Origin: Candidatus Sumerlaeia bacterium
GTDB taxonomy: Bacteria > Sumerlaeota > Sumerlaeia > SLMS01 > JAHLLQ01
Reading direction: 5' to 3'
Length of the DNA stretch: 64,000 nucleotides
NCBI GenBank assembly: GCA_028284075.1
Contig: JANQSL010000171.1
Span: 1-64,000, forward strand
Below, in pieces: positions 27,162 to 35,101 of the stretch (position 1 is its first letter; each line of letters begins with the position of its first letter). Made by a program: the position numbers and the translations under genes. The notes below the pieces were generated by a model that saw only the letters and a list, made by a program, of their open reading frames with translations, did not search any database and had not been told where the DNA came from.

Positions 27162-27827
27162 TTACTGAAATCCGTTCCTGCCGGCATTGCCCGGTCCGAA
27201 CAGGGTGACATCCCCTGAGCTGATTGTGCCGTTTGTGGGATCGTACGGAAAGCTGGAGTTCTGAGCCCGGTCCGGGCCGAGGCTGCGGAGTTCCCAGAAA
27301 ACAGATTCCGTTGCGTTGACATTGAGCGCTCCGTTCGCCGTCGTGGGATCAATGCGGAGGGCATTCACGCGATAGTCCGTCACAAGCCAGCCCCATGTCA
27401 GGACGCTGTTGCCGATTCCAGGGAATCCTCCGGGCCGCGACGACGCGTAGAAGTAGTTTGGCGTATAGGGCTGAATGAATGTCCCGGACCCTCCCGATGC
27501 GGCGGTTTCAGGCGCAAAAATATCCACAGGGAGCGACGTCATGTAGGAGACGGGGCTTGTGATTCGCCGGGTTCCCGGTACCCCCACCGTGATACCGTCG
27601 CTCAGTCCGTCCCCATAGGGATAGTTGTTATAGTCGACACGGTAGCTCTCCAGAGCTGTTGCCATGCTTCGCATGTCAGCCTTCGTGCGAGAAACCTTCG
27701 AGCGTGTCTGGGCCTCCAGAAAATTCGGAACCGCGATTGCGGCCAGAATAGCGATGATGGCCACGACGATCAGCAGCTCGATGAGTGTGAAGCCCCTTGA
27801 AGGACTTCGGGAAAGGATTTGTGTCAT
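27162..27827 (-). CDS. type II/IV pseudopilin, GspG-like (paralogue 2)
   Basis: 221 residues. FTLIELLIVVAIIAILAAIA after a 12-residue basic leader (RSPSRG), then AVPNFLEAQTRSKVSRTKAD. The C-terminus SLGPDRAQNSSFPYDPTNGT shares the GPD...YDPTNGT.S.GD block with the other two. An AAGGATTC ribosome site precedes the ATG. It heads the operon with the tandem jelly-roll protein and the GH114-like enzyme, so the unit reads pseudopilin / binder / hydrolase. Confidence 0.9.
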   Translation of the reverse strand: MTQILSRSPSRGFTLIELLIVVAIIAILAAIAVPNFLEAQTRSKVSRTKADMRSMATALESYRVDYNNYPYGDGLSDGITVGVPGTRRITSPVSYMTSLPVDIFAPETAASGGSGTFIQPYTPNYFYASSRPGGFPGIGNSVLTWGWLVTDYRVNALRIDPTTANGALNVNATESVFWELRSLGPDRAQNSSFPYDPTNGTISSGDVTLFGPGNAGRNGFQ

Positions 27828-27840
27828 CGGTGAATCCTTA

Positions 27841-27865
27841 TTATTTCAACGATAAATTTAATCAA
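27841..27865. promoter_or_regulatory. AT-rich motif upstream of pseudopilin 2
   Basis: TTATTT-N8-AATTTA followed by an AATC tail, with near-palindrome GATAAATTTAATC. It resembles the motifs at 11150 and 17475 with one extra spacer base. Weak evidence on its own. Confidence 0.3.
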
Positions 27866-28611
27866 CTATAACCACTCTGACCCGTCAAGGCGTTTTTTGA
27901 TGCGAGACTGTCCGGGAGGAAGAGATGCATTGCAGGTGCGGGATTGTGTTCGAGAGGTCTTGATTACCCTGCGAAAGGGGAAAACTGCTGGTACGACCCA
28001 AAATGTACGCGCCACTCGGCCTCTACTGCAGCGGCCATGATAATCGGTGATTTTGCATCTCGTGTTGAGTTGGAATCGCACGAGGGAAAACACTGACATT
28101 ATAAAGAATGCGTCTATTTTGAGACTCTTTGACGAACCGACTTACCAACAATATCACCATGTTTATTCGCGACACCAACGGCATCTGCAATCTCATTGAA
28201 ACGGTCGTCAGCGTCCTCTGGAAACTGGCCACTGATCGTGTTGGACGGCCGTCACCATTCAGTTCGCTCAGTGCCGGGGCGTCTTCGGAGAATCCGGGCT
28301 TGCATGAATCGAAACTGTGCATTGTTCTGGGCAGAAAGAACGAGAGGACCAGATTCCAGATGAAGCGCACCTGACAACCAGGCTGGTGCGCCACGGCGGT
28401 TTGAGTTGTAATGGCTCGACTTCCGGGATGTTCTCAGGTGTAGGAAAAGGAGTAGTGCGTATATTTTGAGACCTTTGGCTTCGAGGGTGGAAGTGTCCCG
28501 GATTTCGACTGACAAGGAGCGAGTGCTGAAATGTGACCTAAGCGTATACTCGGCGCGTGTTGCCAATTTGCAAATCCGGCACTTATTCGAATTTCTTTTG
28601 TATGGATTGCA
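27866..28611. other. 746-base gap at the left edge of the foreign operon
   Basis: I see no convincing gene here; the open frames on both strands are short and have no recognisable motif. It contains three copies of a short motif related to GCGTNTATTTTGAGAC: minus strand near 27985-28004, plus strand at 28109-28125 and plus strand at 28456-28472. A fourth relative lies right of the operon, on the minus strand near 32684-32704. These may be decayed element ends. Confidence 0.35.
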
Positions 28612-28640
28612 TTGAAAATCTATCTATAGATAGATAAAAT
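28612..28640 (+). promoter_or_regulatory. sigma70-type promoter of the TetR operon
   Basis: TTGAAA (28612-28617) and TAAAAT (28635-28640) are separated by 17 bases. That spacer is almost entirely the TetR palindrome. The arrangement predicts complete steric blocking of RNA polymerase when the repressor is bound. Confidence 0.75.
28618..28635. promoter_or_regulatory. TetR-family operator O1
   Basis: ATCTATCTATAGATAGAT is a perfect 18-base palindrome between the -35 and -10 of the tetR promoter. The same half-site (ATCTATC/GATAGAT) recurs at 29317-29344 before the SDR gene, which strongly supports it as the target of the adjacent TetR protein. Confidence 0.82.
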
Positions 28641-28702
28641 ATTTTGACTTTAGTGCTCATTGTAATGTACTCTGCTTACAGGCAAATCATTGAGGTCGTG
28701 GA

Positions 28703-29281
28703 ATGGCATCGCATGACTTAAACGATACGGCGCATAGGATTCTTGATGTTGCGGAAGGGTTGACGCAAACACAGGGATTTAATGCTTTTAGCTATAAGGA
28801 TATTCAGGCGGAGCTTGGGATCAAGACGTCCAGCATTCATTACTATTTTCCAACCAAGTCAGATTTGGCGACGGCGATGGTGGATCGTTATATTGAGCGC
28901 TTTTTGGAGGCACTGGAGGAGATAGATCAAAAACACAAAACAGGGTTGGCAAAGCTACAGGCGATGGGGCGGATTTTCGTTGGTGTTGCGGCAGCACAGA
29001 AGCTTTGTCTCTGTGGGATGCTAACCTCTGATGTGCTCTCTCTGCCACAGGACGGGCTGAATGAACTGCGTCGTTTTTACAAGGAAACGGAGCGCTGGAT
29101 TATGAAAGCGATTACGCAGGGCATAAACGATGGAGAGCTAAAGGATTCGACTTCGCTGGAGGATACGGCAGCGCATTTGTTGGCGGCGCTGGAGGGTGGA
29201 ATGTTGGTGGCGCGCGTTCGGAAAGATAGCGGTTATATGCAGGCTGTGCTGGATCAGGCGCTGGATTTTCTTGGAAAATAA
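28703..29281 (+). CDS. TetR/AcrR family transcriptional repressor
   Basis: 192 residues. The N-terminal HTH (about 10-56) has the classical FSYKDIQAELGIKTSSIHYYFPTKSDL signature, of which the recognition helix region IKTSSIHYYF is best conserved. The C-terminal ligand-binding half contains a Cys pair (KLCLCGML, about 98-105), which may sense electrophiles (inference). A GAGG ribosome site precedes the ATG. Codon use is A/T-richer than in the neighbouring sugar genes. It is autoregulated through O1 and controls the following operon through O2. Confidence 0.9.
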   Translation: MASHDLNDTAHRILDVAEGLTQTQGFNAFSYKDIQAELGIKTSSIHYYFPTKSDLATAMVDRYIERFLEALEEIDQKHKTGLAKLQAMGRIFVGVAAAQKLCLCGMLTSDVLSLPQDGLNELRRFYKETERWIMKAITQGINDGELKDSTSLEDTAAHLLAALEGGMLVARVRKDSGYMQAVLDQALDFLGK

Positions 29282-29316
29282 TTTTTGAAAAAAGCCCTTG
29301 CGTTCGGTTCAGGCAC

Positions 29317-29344
29317 ATTATCTATCTACTTATAGATAGATAAT
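29317..29344. promoter_or_regulatory. TetR-family operator O2
   Basis: Inverted repeat ATTATCTATCTA / TAGATAGATAAT with perfect 12-base arms and a 4-base spacer, 23 bases before the SDR start. It contains the O1 half-sites with 2 extra centre bases. A possible ATG at 29343 inside the operator is not used as start here, because the ribosome site (AAGGAAC) fits the ATG at 29367. Confidence 0.82.
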
Positions 29345-29366
29345 GCTGAGGCGAAGGAACAAACCA

Positions 29367-30128
29367 ATGACACAAGACACGGCACTTTTAGTGGGCGGAT
29401 CGAAGGGAATGGCTCTGGACACGGCCAAAAGACTGGCCAAACGCGGGATTGGCTTGATTTTGGTCGCACGGGGCAAAGAGGGCCTCGCAAAGGCCAAGGC
29501 TGAAATTGGTGACAGTGTCCAGGTGGAAACCGTAACGCTGGATCTTTACGACCGGGATGCGGTGGCGGAGTTCTCAAAAACAATCGAAGATGATTCGCGT
29601 CACATTAAATATCTGGTCAATGCCGCGGGGTATTTTAACCCTGTGCCGTTTCTGGATCATAAACCAGAGGATTACAAAGCCTATATGGATATTAATGAGG
29701 CGATATTCTTTATCTCCCAGGCGGCTGCAAAAAATATGAAGAAAAACGGCGGCGGGTCTGTGGTGCATATCGGATCCATGTGGGCGAAGCAGGCGATTAA
29801 AGCCACACCGTCTTCGGCATACTCCATGGCGAAAGCCGGACTTCATGCACTGACGCAACATATGGCGATGGAGCTGGCGGATGATAATATTCGCGTAAAT
29901 GCGGTTTCACCCGCGGTAGTGCTCACAACTATTTACAAGGCTTTCATTGAGGAAAACCAAATTCCGAATGCCCTTGCCGGATTTAATGAATTCCACCCCA
30001 TCGGCCGCATTGGCCAACCTGAAGATGTCGGAGCAGTGATCGACTTTTTGCTGTCTGATGAAGCAGGCTGGATTACTGGCACCGTGATGGATGTTGATGG
30101 TGGCGTGATGGCCGGACGCAACTCATAG
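29367..30128 (+). CDS. short-chain dehydrogenase/reductase
   Basis: 253 residues. Classical SDR: a glycine-rich nucleotide motif LLVGGSKGMALDTAKRL (first Gly is in GGSKG instead of TGxxxGxG), NAAGY near residue 89, a catalytic Ser in HIGSMW and YSMAK (Tyr/Lys near 152). It ends with GWITGTVMDVDGGVMAG, typical of the family. The substrate is unknown. It is the first structural gene under operator O2, followed by two alpha/beta hydrolases. Confidence 0.9.
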   Translation: MTQDTALLVGGSKGMALDTAKRLAKRGIGLILVARGKEGLAKAKAEIGDSVQVETVTLDLYDRDAVAEFSKTIEDDSRHIKYLVNAAGYFNPVPFLDHKPEDYKAYMDINEAIFFISQAAAKNMKKNGGGSVVHIGSMWAKQAIKATPSSAYSMAKAGLHALTQHMAMELADDNIRVNAVSPAVVLTTIYKAFIEENQIPNALAGFNEFHPIGRIGQPEDVGAVIDFLLSDEAGWITGTVMDVDGGVMAGRNS

Positions 30129-30162
30129 AGGATCCTTATCGATAAAGACAGGAAACGAAATC

Positions 30163-31143
30163 ATGCATACAATGGAAAGAAGGAGAGATACCGTGAATGG
30201 ATTCAAAGTCTTTCTAAGCGCATTTATAATGCTGATCGGACTTATATCACAGATACATGCGACAGATAGTTCAGGGCGTGTACGTTATGGCATCGAAAAA
30301 GTGGATGGGCTGGATATCTTCTTCCGTGAGGCGGGTGATCCGTCAAAGCAAGCCGTCGTTTTGCTGCACGGCTTCCCGACCTCATCGCATATGTATCGTG
30401 ATGTTCTGGCAGAGTTGGGTGATGATCATTATCTTGTCGCGCCGGATTATCCTGGCTTTGGTGACAGTGCATTCCCGAATGTCACCGAGTATGTCTATAC
30501 ATTCGATAATATTGCTGAAACGATGGACAGGTTTCTCATTCAGCGCGGTCTGAGTAGCTATGTATTGATGATTCAGGATTACGGCGCACCGATCGGTTTT
30601 CGGATCGCAACCAGGCACCCTGAAAAAGTGGATGGCTTTGTTGTTATGAACGGGAATGCGTATGAAGAGGGGCTCTCACCGGAAGGTTGGGCACCAATCA
30701 TGGAATACTGGAAAAATAAAGAAAACCCGGAGCTTGAGCGGACTCTTGCAGAACAGATCTTTAGCCTTGATGGCCTGAAATGGCAATATACGCACGGCAC
30801 ACGTAACCCGGACGGAATCAACCCTGATAACTGGAATCTCGATTTCATGAAATTCTCTCGCGAAGGCCAGCATCGCATGCAGCTTGATTTGTTCTTTGAC
30901 TATCAAAACAACGTGAAGTTGTATCCGCATTGGCAACAATATCTGCGAGACCACCAGCCGCCGATGCTGATTGTCTGGGGTAAAAATGATGCTTTTTTTC
31001 CCGTGCCAGGCGCCGAAGGCTATAAGCGGGATGTGAAGGATATCGATTATAATATCCTGGATACAGGACATTTTGCGTTGGAGGAAGAGGGCGAGTTCAT
31101 CATCAACAAAATGCGTGTATTCCTGGAAAAGAAAGTGAAATAA
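30163..31143 (+). CDS. exported alpha/beta hydrolase, haloalkane dehalogenase/epoxide hydrolase type (1)
   Basis: 326 residues with an N-terminal hydrophobic export segment (FLSAFIMLIGLISQIHA). The HG(F)P oxyanion motif is LLHGFPTSSHMYR, the nucleophile elbow is MIQDYGAPIG with Asp (not Ser) as nucleophile, and the catalytic His is in LDTGHFALEEE. An Asp nucleophile is the mark of haloalkane dehalogenases and epoxide hydrolases. The substrate is not predictable. It is paired with a paralogue one base downstream. The start could also be the ATG at 30172. Confidence 0.88.
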   Translation: MHTMERRRDTVNGFKVFLSAFIMLIGLISQIHATDSSGRVRYGIEKVDGLDIFFREAGDPSKQAVVLLHGFPTSSHMYRDVLAELGDDHYLVAPDYPGFGDSAFPNVTEYVYTFDNIAETMDRFLIQRGLSSYVLMIQDYGAPIGFRIATRHPEKVDGFVVMNGNAYEEGLSPEGWAPIMEYWKNKENPELERTLAEQIFSLDGLKWQYTHGTRNPDGINPDNWNLDFMKFSREGQHRMQLDLFFDYQNNVKLYPHWQQYLRDHQPPMLIVWGKNDAFFPVPGAEGYKRDVKDIDYNILDTGHFALEEEGEFIINKMRVFLEKKVK

Positions 31144-31144
31144 A

Positions 31145-32086
31145 ATGCATCGATATCATCTTTTTACACTTCTCGCGTTTCTATCTGTTTCAGCTTCAGC
31201 CCTTGCACAGGACGCGGTCTGGCCAGCACAAACCTACTACCGCACTATTGATGTTGACGGGTATGATATTTTCTATCGCGAGGCTGGAGACCCCGCCAGC
31301 CCGACCATTCTGTTCCTGCACGGATATCCTGCTTCATCACACATGTACCGAAAGCTCATTCCGCTTCTTTCCGGACGGTTTCATGTTGTTGCGCCGGACA
31401 ATCTTGGCTCAGGGCATAGCGACAAGCCTGACCCGAACACGCATCCCTATACGTTCGACAGACTTGCCGATGCGATCGAAGGGTTTGTTGAGGCGAAAAA
31501 ACTCGATCAGTATACTATCTATATGCAGGACTTTGGTGCACCTGTAGGGTTTCGCCTTATGATGCGCCAACCTGATAAAGTGGCGGGTTTGATCACACAA
31601 AACGGCAATGCTTATCTGGATGGATTAACACCGCCGCGTCAGGATTTTTTTAAGAAAGCACATGAAGACCGCTCGCCTGAAATGCAGCGGAAATTGTATG
31701 AATTTACCGGTCTTGTTGGCATCAAAGAGAAGCAGTATCTACGCGATGTGAAAGGCAAAGAGGAAATTATGAGTCCCGATAGCTGGACTTATGATCTGCA
31801 CTTCCTGGAGACGGATGAGTTGCGTCTAATACAGATTCAATTGCTGCAGGATTATTACAACAATCTGCTCGCTTACCCACAGTGGCAGCAATACCTGCGC
31901 GATCACCAGCCACCAACGCTGATTGTCTGGGGCGGTAATGACCCCGCCTTTGTTACGGCGGGTGGAAAAGCATTCCTACGGGATGTGCCCGACGCGGAGT
32001 TCCATTTGCTTGATGCCGGACACTTTGCAATGGAGGAAAAGCCGGTGGAAATCGCAAAACACATTACCAGTTTCATGTTGAAATGA
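31145..32086 (+). CDS. exported alpha/beta hydrolase, haloalkane dehalogenase/epoxide hydrolase type (2)
   Basis: 313 residues with a clear signal peptide (LLAFLSVSASALAQD). Paralogue of the preceding protein: FLHGYPASSHMYRK, Asp nucleophile in MQDFGAPVGFR, catalytic His in LDAGHFAMEEK, and shared WQQYLRDHQPP. The segment ITQNGNAYLDGLTPPRQDF is also found, degenerate and inverted, just after the operon. Likely detoxifies or assimilates a small electrophile together with the SDR (inference). Confidence 0.88.
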   Translation: MHRYHLFTLLAFLSVSASALAQDAVWPAQTYYRTIDVDGYDIFYREAGDPASPTILFLHGYPASSHMYRKLIPLLSGRFHVVAPDNLGSGHSDKPDPNTHPYTFDRLADAIEGFVEAKKLDQYTIYMQDFGAPVGFRLMMRQPDKVAGLITQNGNAYLDGLTPPRQDFFKKAHEDRSPEMQRKLYEFTGLVGIKEKQYLRDVKGKEEIMSPDSWTYDLHFLETDELRLIQIQLLQDYYNNLLAYPQWQQYLRDHQPPTLIVWGGNDPAFVTAGGKAFLRDVPDAEFHLLDAGHFAMEEKPVEIAKHITSFMLK

Positions 32087-32090
32087 CGTA

Positions 32091-32615
32091 ATGGCTGGAA
32101 TCCGTATTCAATATCACACAACACCGTACGCTGAGTTTATGCTTGGGTCGCATGACGGCAAGCTATGCCTGCTTGACTATCGATACAGAAGGACACGGGA
32201 CAGGGTGGATGCTCGGTTACAGCGGATCCTGCGTGCGGAGTATCTTGAGAAGGATTCGAACGTTCTACGACTTGCGAGGGTGCAAATTGATGAATATCTA
32301 GCAGGAAGGCGTCTTCAGTTTGACCTTCCATTCGTTATGGCGGGAAGCGCTTTTCAAAGGCGCGTATGGGAGGCGCTTATGAAAATACCTTATGGCAAAA
32401 CTTTAACCTATCAGGCGCTTGCCGGGCGCATTGGCAATGTCAAGGCGGTGCGCGCCGTGGCAAACGCGAATGGCGCGAATGCCATGTCTTTGATGATACC
32501 ATGTCATCGTATCATTGGGAGTAACGGAAGACTGACCGGTTATGCGGGCAGGCTGGAGACCAAGCAAGCTTTGCTGGATCTGGAACGGAGGACAGTAAAT
32601 GATGCCCATATATGA
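32091..32615 (+). CDS. ogt: methylated-DNA--protein-cysteine methyltransferase (Ogt/MGMT type)
   Basis: 174 residues. Repairs O6-alkylguanine by irreversible transfer of the alkyl group to its own cysteine. The active-site motif is IPCHRII with Cys138, preceded by the HTH-like YGKTLTYQALAGRIGN, and the region ends GRLTGYAGRLETKQALLDLE. It is 4 bases after the second hydrolase gene. Having an alkylation-repair enzyme in an operon with Asp-nucleophile hydrolases and a TetR repressor suggests a response to alkylating or epoxide compounds. Confidence 0.92.
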   Translation: MAGIRIQYHTTPYAEFMLGSHDGKLCLLDYRYRRTRDRVDARLQRILRAEYLEKDSNVLRLARVQIDEYLAGRRLQFDLPFVMAGSAFQRRVWEALMKIPYGKTLTYQALAGRIGNVKAVRAVANANGANAMSLMIPCHRIIGSNGRLTGYAGRLETKQALLDLERRTVNDAHI

Positions 32616-32619
32616 TGCT

Positions 32620-32690
32620 TTTGGATAATTCCTGATGTGGCGGCGTTAATCCATCAAGATAACCATTGCCATCTTGCGCGATCAAGCTCT
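32620..32690 (-). pseudogene. inverted fragment of a third alpha/beta hydrolase gene
   Basis: On the minus strand these about 70 bases read SLIAQDGNGYLDGLTPPHQE. That corresponds to GLITQNGNAYLDGLTPPRQD in the gene at 31145, with clear similarity at base level too (for example TATCTTGATGGATTAACGCC against TATCTGGATGGATTAACACC). The homology begins abruptly and the flanking sequence is unrelated, so this is a truncated, inverted copy left by recombination. It starts 5 bases after the ogt stop. Confidence 0.82.
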
Positions 32691-33164
32691 GGTACGACTC
32701 AAAATACAGTCCAATATTGAATTCGTCGGTGATCATGACCTTGCGAGGAAATGTTGGGAGCCTTCCCGATCATATCGATTTCCTATTCTTTTCAGCCAGG
32801 TTCGAAAACGGGACGAAGGAACTCCTCGGAGTGACCGCGCGTAGACGGATCGTATTCAAAGTTTCTTGTCTCCCATGAACGCTAAAGGAGCCGTGGTTGT
32901 TTGCGGAGCCAGAGTGGAAGTTGCTCCGTGAGAGGGTTTGAAACATCATTCTCCGTTTCGTTGGAGGACACATTGAAAAAGAAGCCCGCGGTGGTTCCGT
33001 CAGCAGGCTCATGGGCTGCGGCGTTCAGAGGGTGCCGCACAGCAGTCTGTGTAACTGTTGAGACGGTTTGGTGTGCACAGTTGCCCACTCAATGCTTGAC
33101 TTTCAGATCATAATGCGAAATAGTTTCTCTGAAATTTGAACAGGCCCAAGCTTTCTTGAGCAAA

Positions 33165-33181
33165 AACCTGTATGACAGGTT
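33165..33181. promoter_or_regulatory. operator-like inverted repeat; rest of gap 32691-33220
   Basis: AACCTGT-ATG-ACAGGTT is a perfect 7-base inverted repeat with a 3-base centre, 40 bases before the beta-helix gene start. It is shaped like a GntR- or LacI-type operator. The remaining 470 bases of the gap contain no convincing gene. Confidence 0.45.
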
Positions 33182-33220
33182 GTTGTCGGACCGCCTGAAC
33201 TCTACAGGAGGAAAGTTCAG

Positions 33221-35026
33221 ATGAAAACTGTTACCAGGTGTTTTTCGTTTTTCGCGCTCGTCGCGTTGTTCAGTCTTTTTGTTTCCAATTCTTCAGCTGC
33301 CCCAGGTGATTATTATTCGGTCAAGGATTACGGAGCGGTGGCGGACGGTGTCACAGACGATACCGCCGCTTTTCAGAGCGCGATCGATGCGGCGTTTGTT
33401 GCAGGGGGTGGAGTTGTTTTCGCTCCCGTCGGGACCTACAAGCTGAATTCCCCCATTATTATGAAGGACAATGTCACTCTGAGGGGTGGCGGAAAAACCA
33501 ACACGATTCTCGACTTTAAGACAAACAGCCTGATTGGAATGGTTATCAGGCTCTATGGAGATAACATCGGCCTGGAGAATTTCAAGGCAATATCGGGAAC
33601 GCCCAGTGGGGTGGCGAACTCGGGCGGGCAAGGCATCGGGTACAACACGGCTGCCTTCGACTATCCTCCGGGCCATGGTGCGGAAAACTTTCATATTACC
33701 AACGTTCGAGTGGAGGGTTTCCGTGATCTTCTGATGTTTTTCAACACCGACACGTACTTTTATGGCTGGATTACCGATTCGGAGTTTGTGTGTACAGTTT
33801 TTACGACGGACATCGCGCTCGATCTGCATCCCAGAGACGGCTCTTTTATCTGGATGGATAACGTTTATGTTCTTGGAAAAAACGACGCGGGGATACTGTG
33901 GGAATCCACAACAGCGGGTGCGACGAACAATCTGTATTTTATTGATTCCTATATGGATGATTCGAATATCGGCTTCGGTCTGGTTCAGAGTGGAAATTCC
34001 ACAGTCATAAATGTGCGAGGATCGACCTACGACGCGTGGAAAGCTGTCGGTACGATCGAGCATTTGGAATCGGGCAGTCCCACTTACACGGACCTCACAG
34101 CGTCCGAAAGAATGAGAGTGGGCAAGTTCAGCACGGATTTCAACGATGACGCATACATGGAGTTTTACGTCGATACGAATGACTACACGGCTCACATCGG
34201 GATCAACGACTCGATTGGATTTCCCGAGGATCTGCATCTGGATTTCCTGCAGGTTGTGACTCCACGTCTGCTGGTGGGAAGTGCTCCGGATACCGTCGGG
34301 TTGTCGGCTTCAGGTCTGAGGTTCGGCGGAGATGCAAATCTTACGATCGGCAAAGACAATTATATCTGGCAACCCACAACGAACGGAACCCAGGTCGGCG
34401 TGAAGTACAATGATGGAGTGGCGACTGGAAGCGATTCACGGGTCGAGTATATAGATGGAAGCGGAAATGTCAGGATCGACTTGAACATGATTGATGGTTC
34501 GGGTCATTTCACGGGAGATCTGGATGTGGAGGGTACCGCGACTTTGGAGGGAGACACACTTTGGGCAGGTGGCGGGACAGGGCTTCCTTACGGAGAACTG
34601 TATGCCTACAACCAGGCGGATGAGTTGACGATCTCGGGAACGGGCATGGCGAACAAGATTCAGATAACCACCTTCAGCACAAACGGCGCGGGCAACCTGA
34701 TGACGCCGGAGCACATCAACGACCATATTGTCGTCAACAGATCGGGCGTTTACAAAGTTGAGATCACTCTGACTGTCGAAGGTGTGATTGCAGGAGGAGG
34801 ACTGTACGCTTTCAACCTTTACAGGAACAATGGAACAACACAGTTTCAGAACATCCACGCCAGCCACCAGCTCGCGGGTGGGGAAACAGCCGCAGTTTCT
34901 CTGTCGGGCCTGGTTGATGTGAACGCGGCCGACACTCTTGAAGTTTGGCTTTGGAACGAGAACAACACAAACAACATCATTGTGGACGACATCACAATGT
35001 CGCTGGTGATGGTGGGTGGCACCTGA
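33221..35026 (+). CDS. exported tailspike-like right-handed beta-helix protein (Pectate_lyase_3) with C1q/TNF-like end
   Basis: 601 residues with signal peptide (ALVALFSLFVSNSSAAP). The beta-helix begins with the hallmark SVKDYGAVADGVTDDTAAFQ and continues with GGGVVFAPVGTYKL. It extends to about residue 350 with the turn-rich pattern of GH28/pectate-lyase-3 proteins. A middle region (about 370-455) resembles phage fibre or endosialidase-type segments, and the last about 140 residues look like a C1q/TNF jelly-roll trimerisation domain (VVNRSGVYKVEITLTVEG, ending SLVMVGGT). This order is typical of phage tailspikes, but here there is a signal peptide. It is likely a secreted trimeric polysaccharide binder or lyase; the target is unknown. 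Confidence 0.75.
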   Translation: MKTVTRCFSFFALVALFSLFVSNSSAAPGDYYSVKDYGAVADGVTDDTAAFQSAIDAAFVAGGGVVFAPVGTYKLNSPIIMKDNVTLRGGGKTNTILDFKTNSLIGMVIRLYGDNIGLENFKAISGTPSGVANSGGQGIGYNTAAFDYPPGHGAENFHITNVRVEGFRDLLMFFNTDTYFYGWITDSEFVCTVFTTDIALDLHPRDGSFIWMDNVYVLGKNDAGILWESTTAGATNNLYFIDSYMDDSNIGFGLVQSGNSTVINVRGSTYDAWKAVGTIEHLESGSPTYTDLTASERMRVGKFSTDFNDDAYMEFYVDTNDYTAHIGINDSIGFPEDLHLDFLQVVTPRLLVGSAPDTVGLSASGLRFGGDANLTIGKDNYIWQPTTNGTQVGVKYNDGVATGSDSRVEYIDGSGNVRIDLNMIDGSGHFTGDLDVEGTATLEGDTLWAGGGTGLPYGELYAYNQADELTISGTGMANKIQITTFSTNGAGNLMTPEHINDHIVVNRSGVYKVEITLTVEGVIAGGGLYAFNLYRNNGTTQFQNIHASHQLAGGETAAVSLSGLVDVNAADTLEVWLWNENNTNNIIVDDITMSLVMVGGT

Positions 35027-35101
35027 TGATGCCAAGGTTCAAACTCATGTTTTGAGAACAGAGGTTTGGAGCTCCGGTTTCAATAAGTTCCGGAAACGTC
35101 C

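Noticed and set aside
27107-27364. Upstream in-frame start for the tandem jelly-roll protein
   Set aside because: It would place 86 residues inside the pseudopilin gene and bury the signal peptide.
28023-28394. Minus-strand frame of 123 codons left of the TetR operon
   Set aside because: No motif, poor composition, no ribosome site; the gap looks like flank debris.
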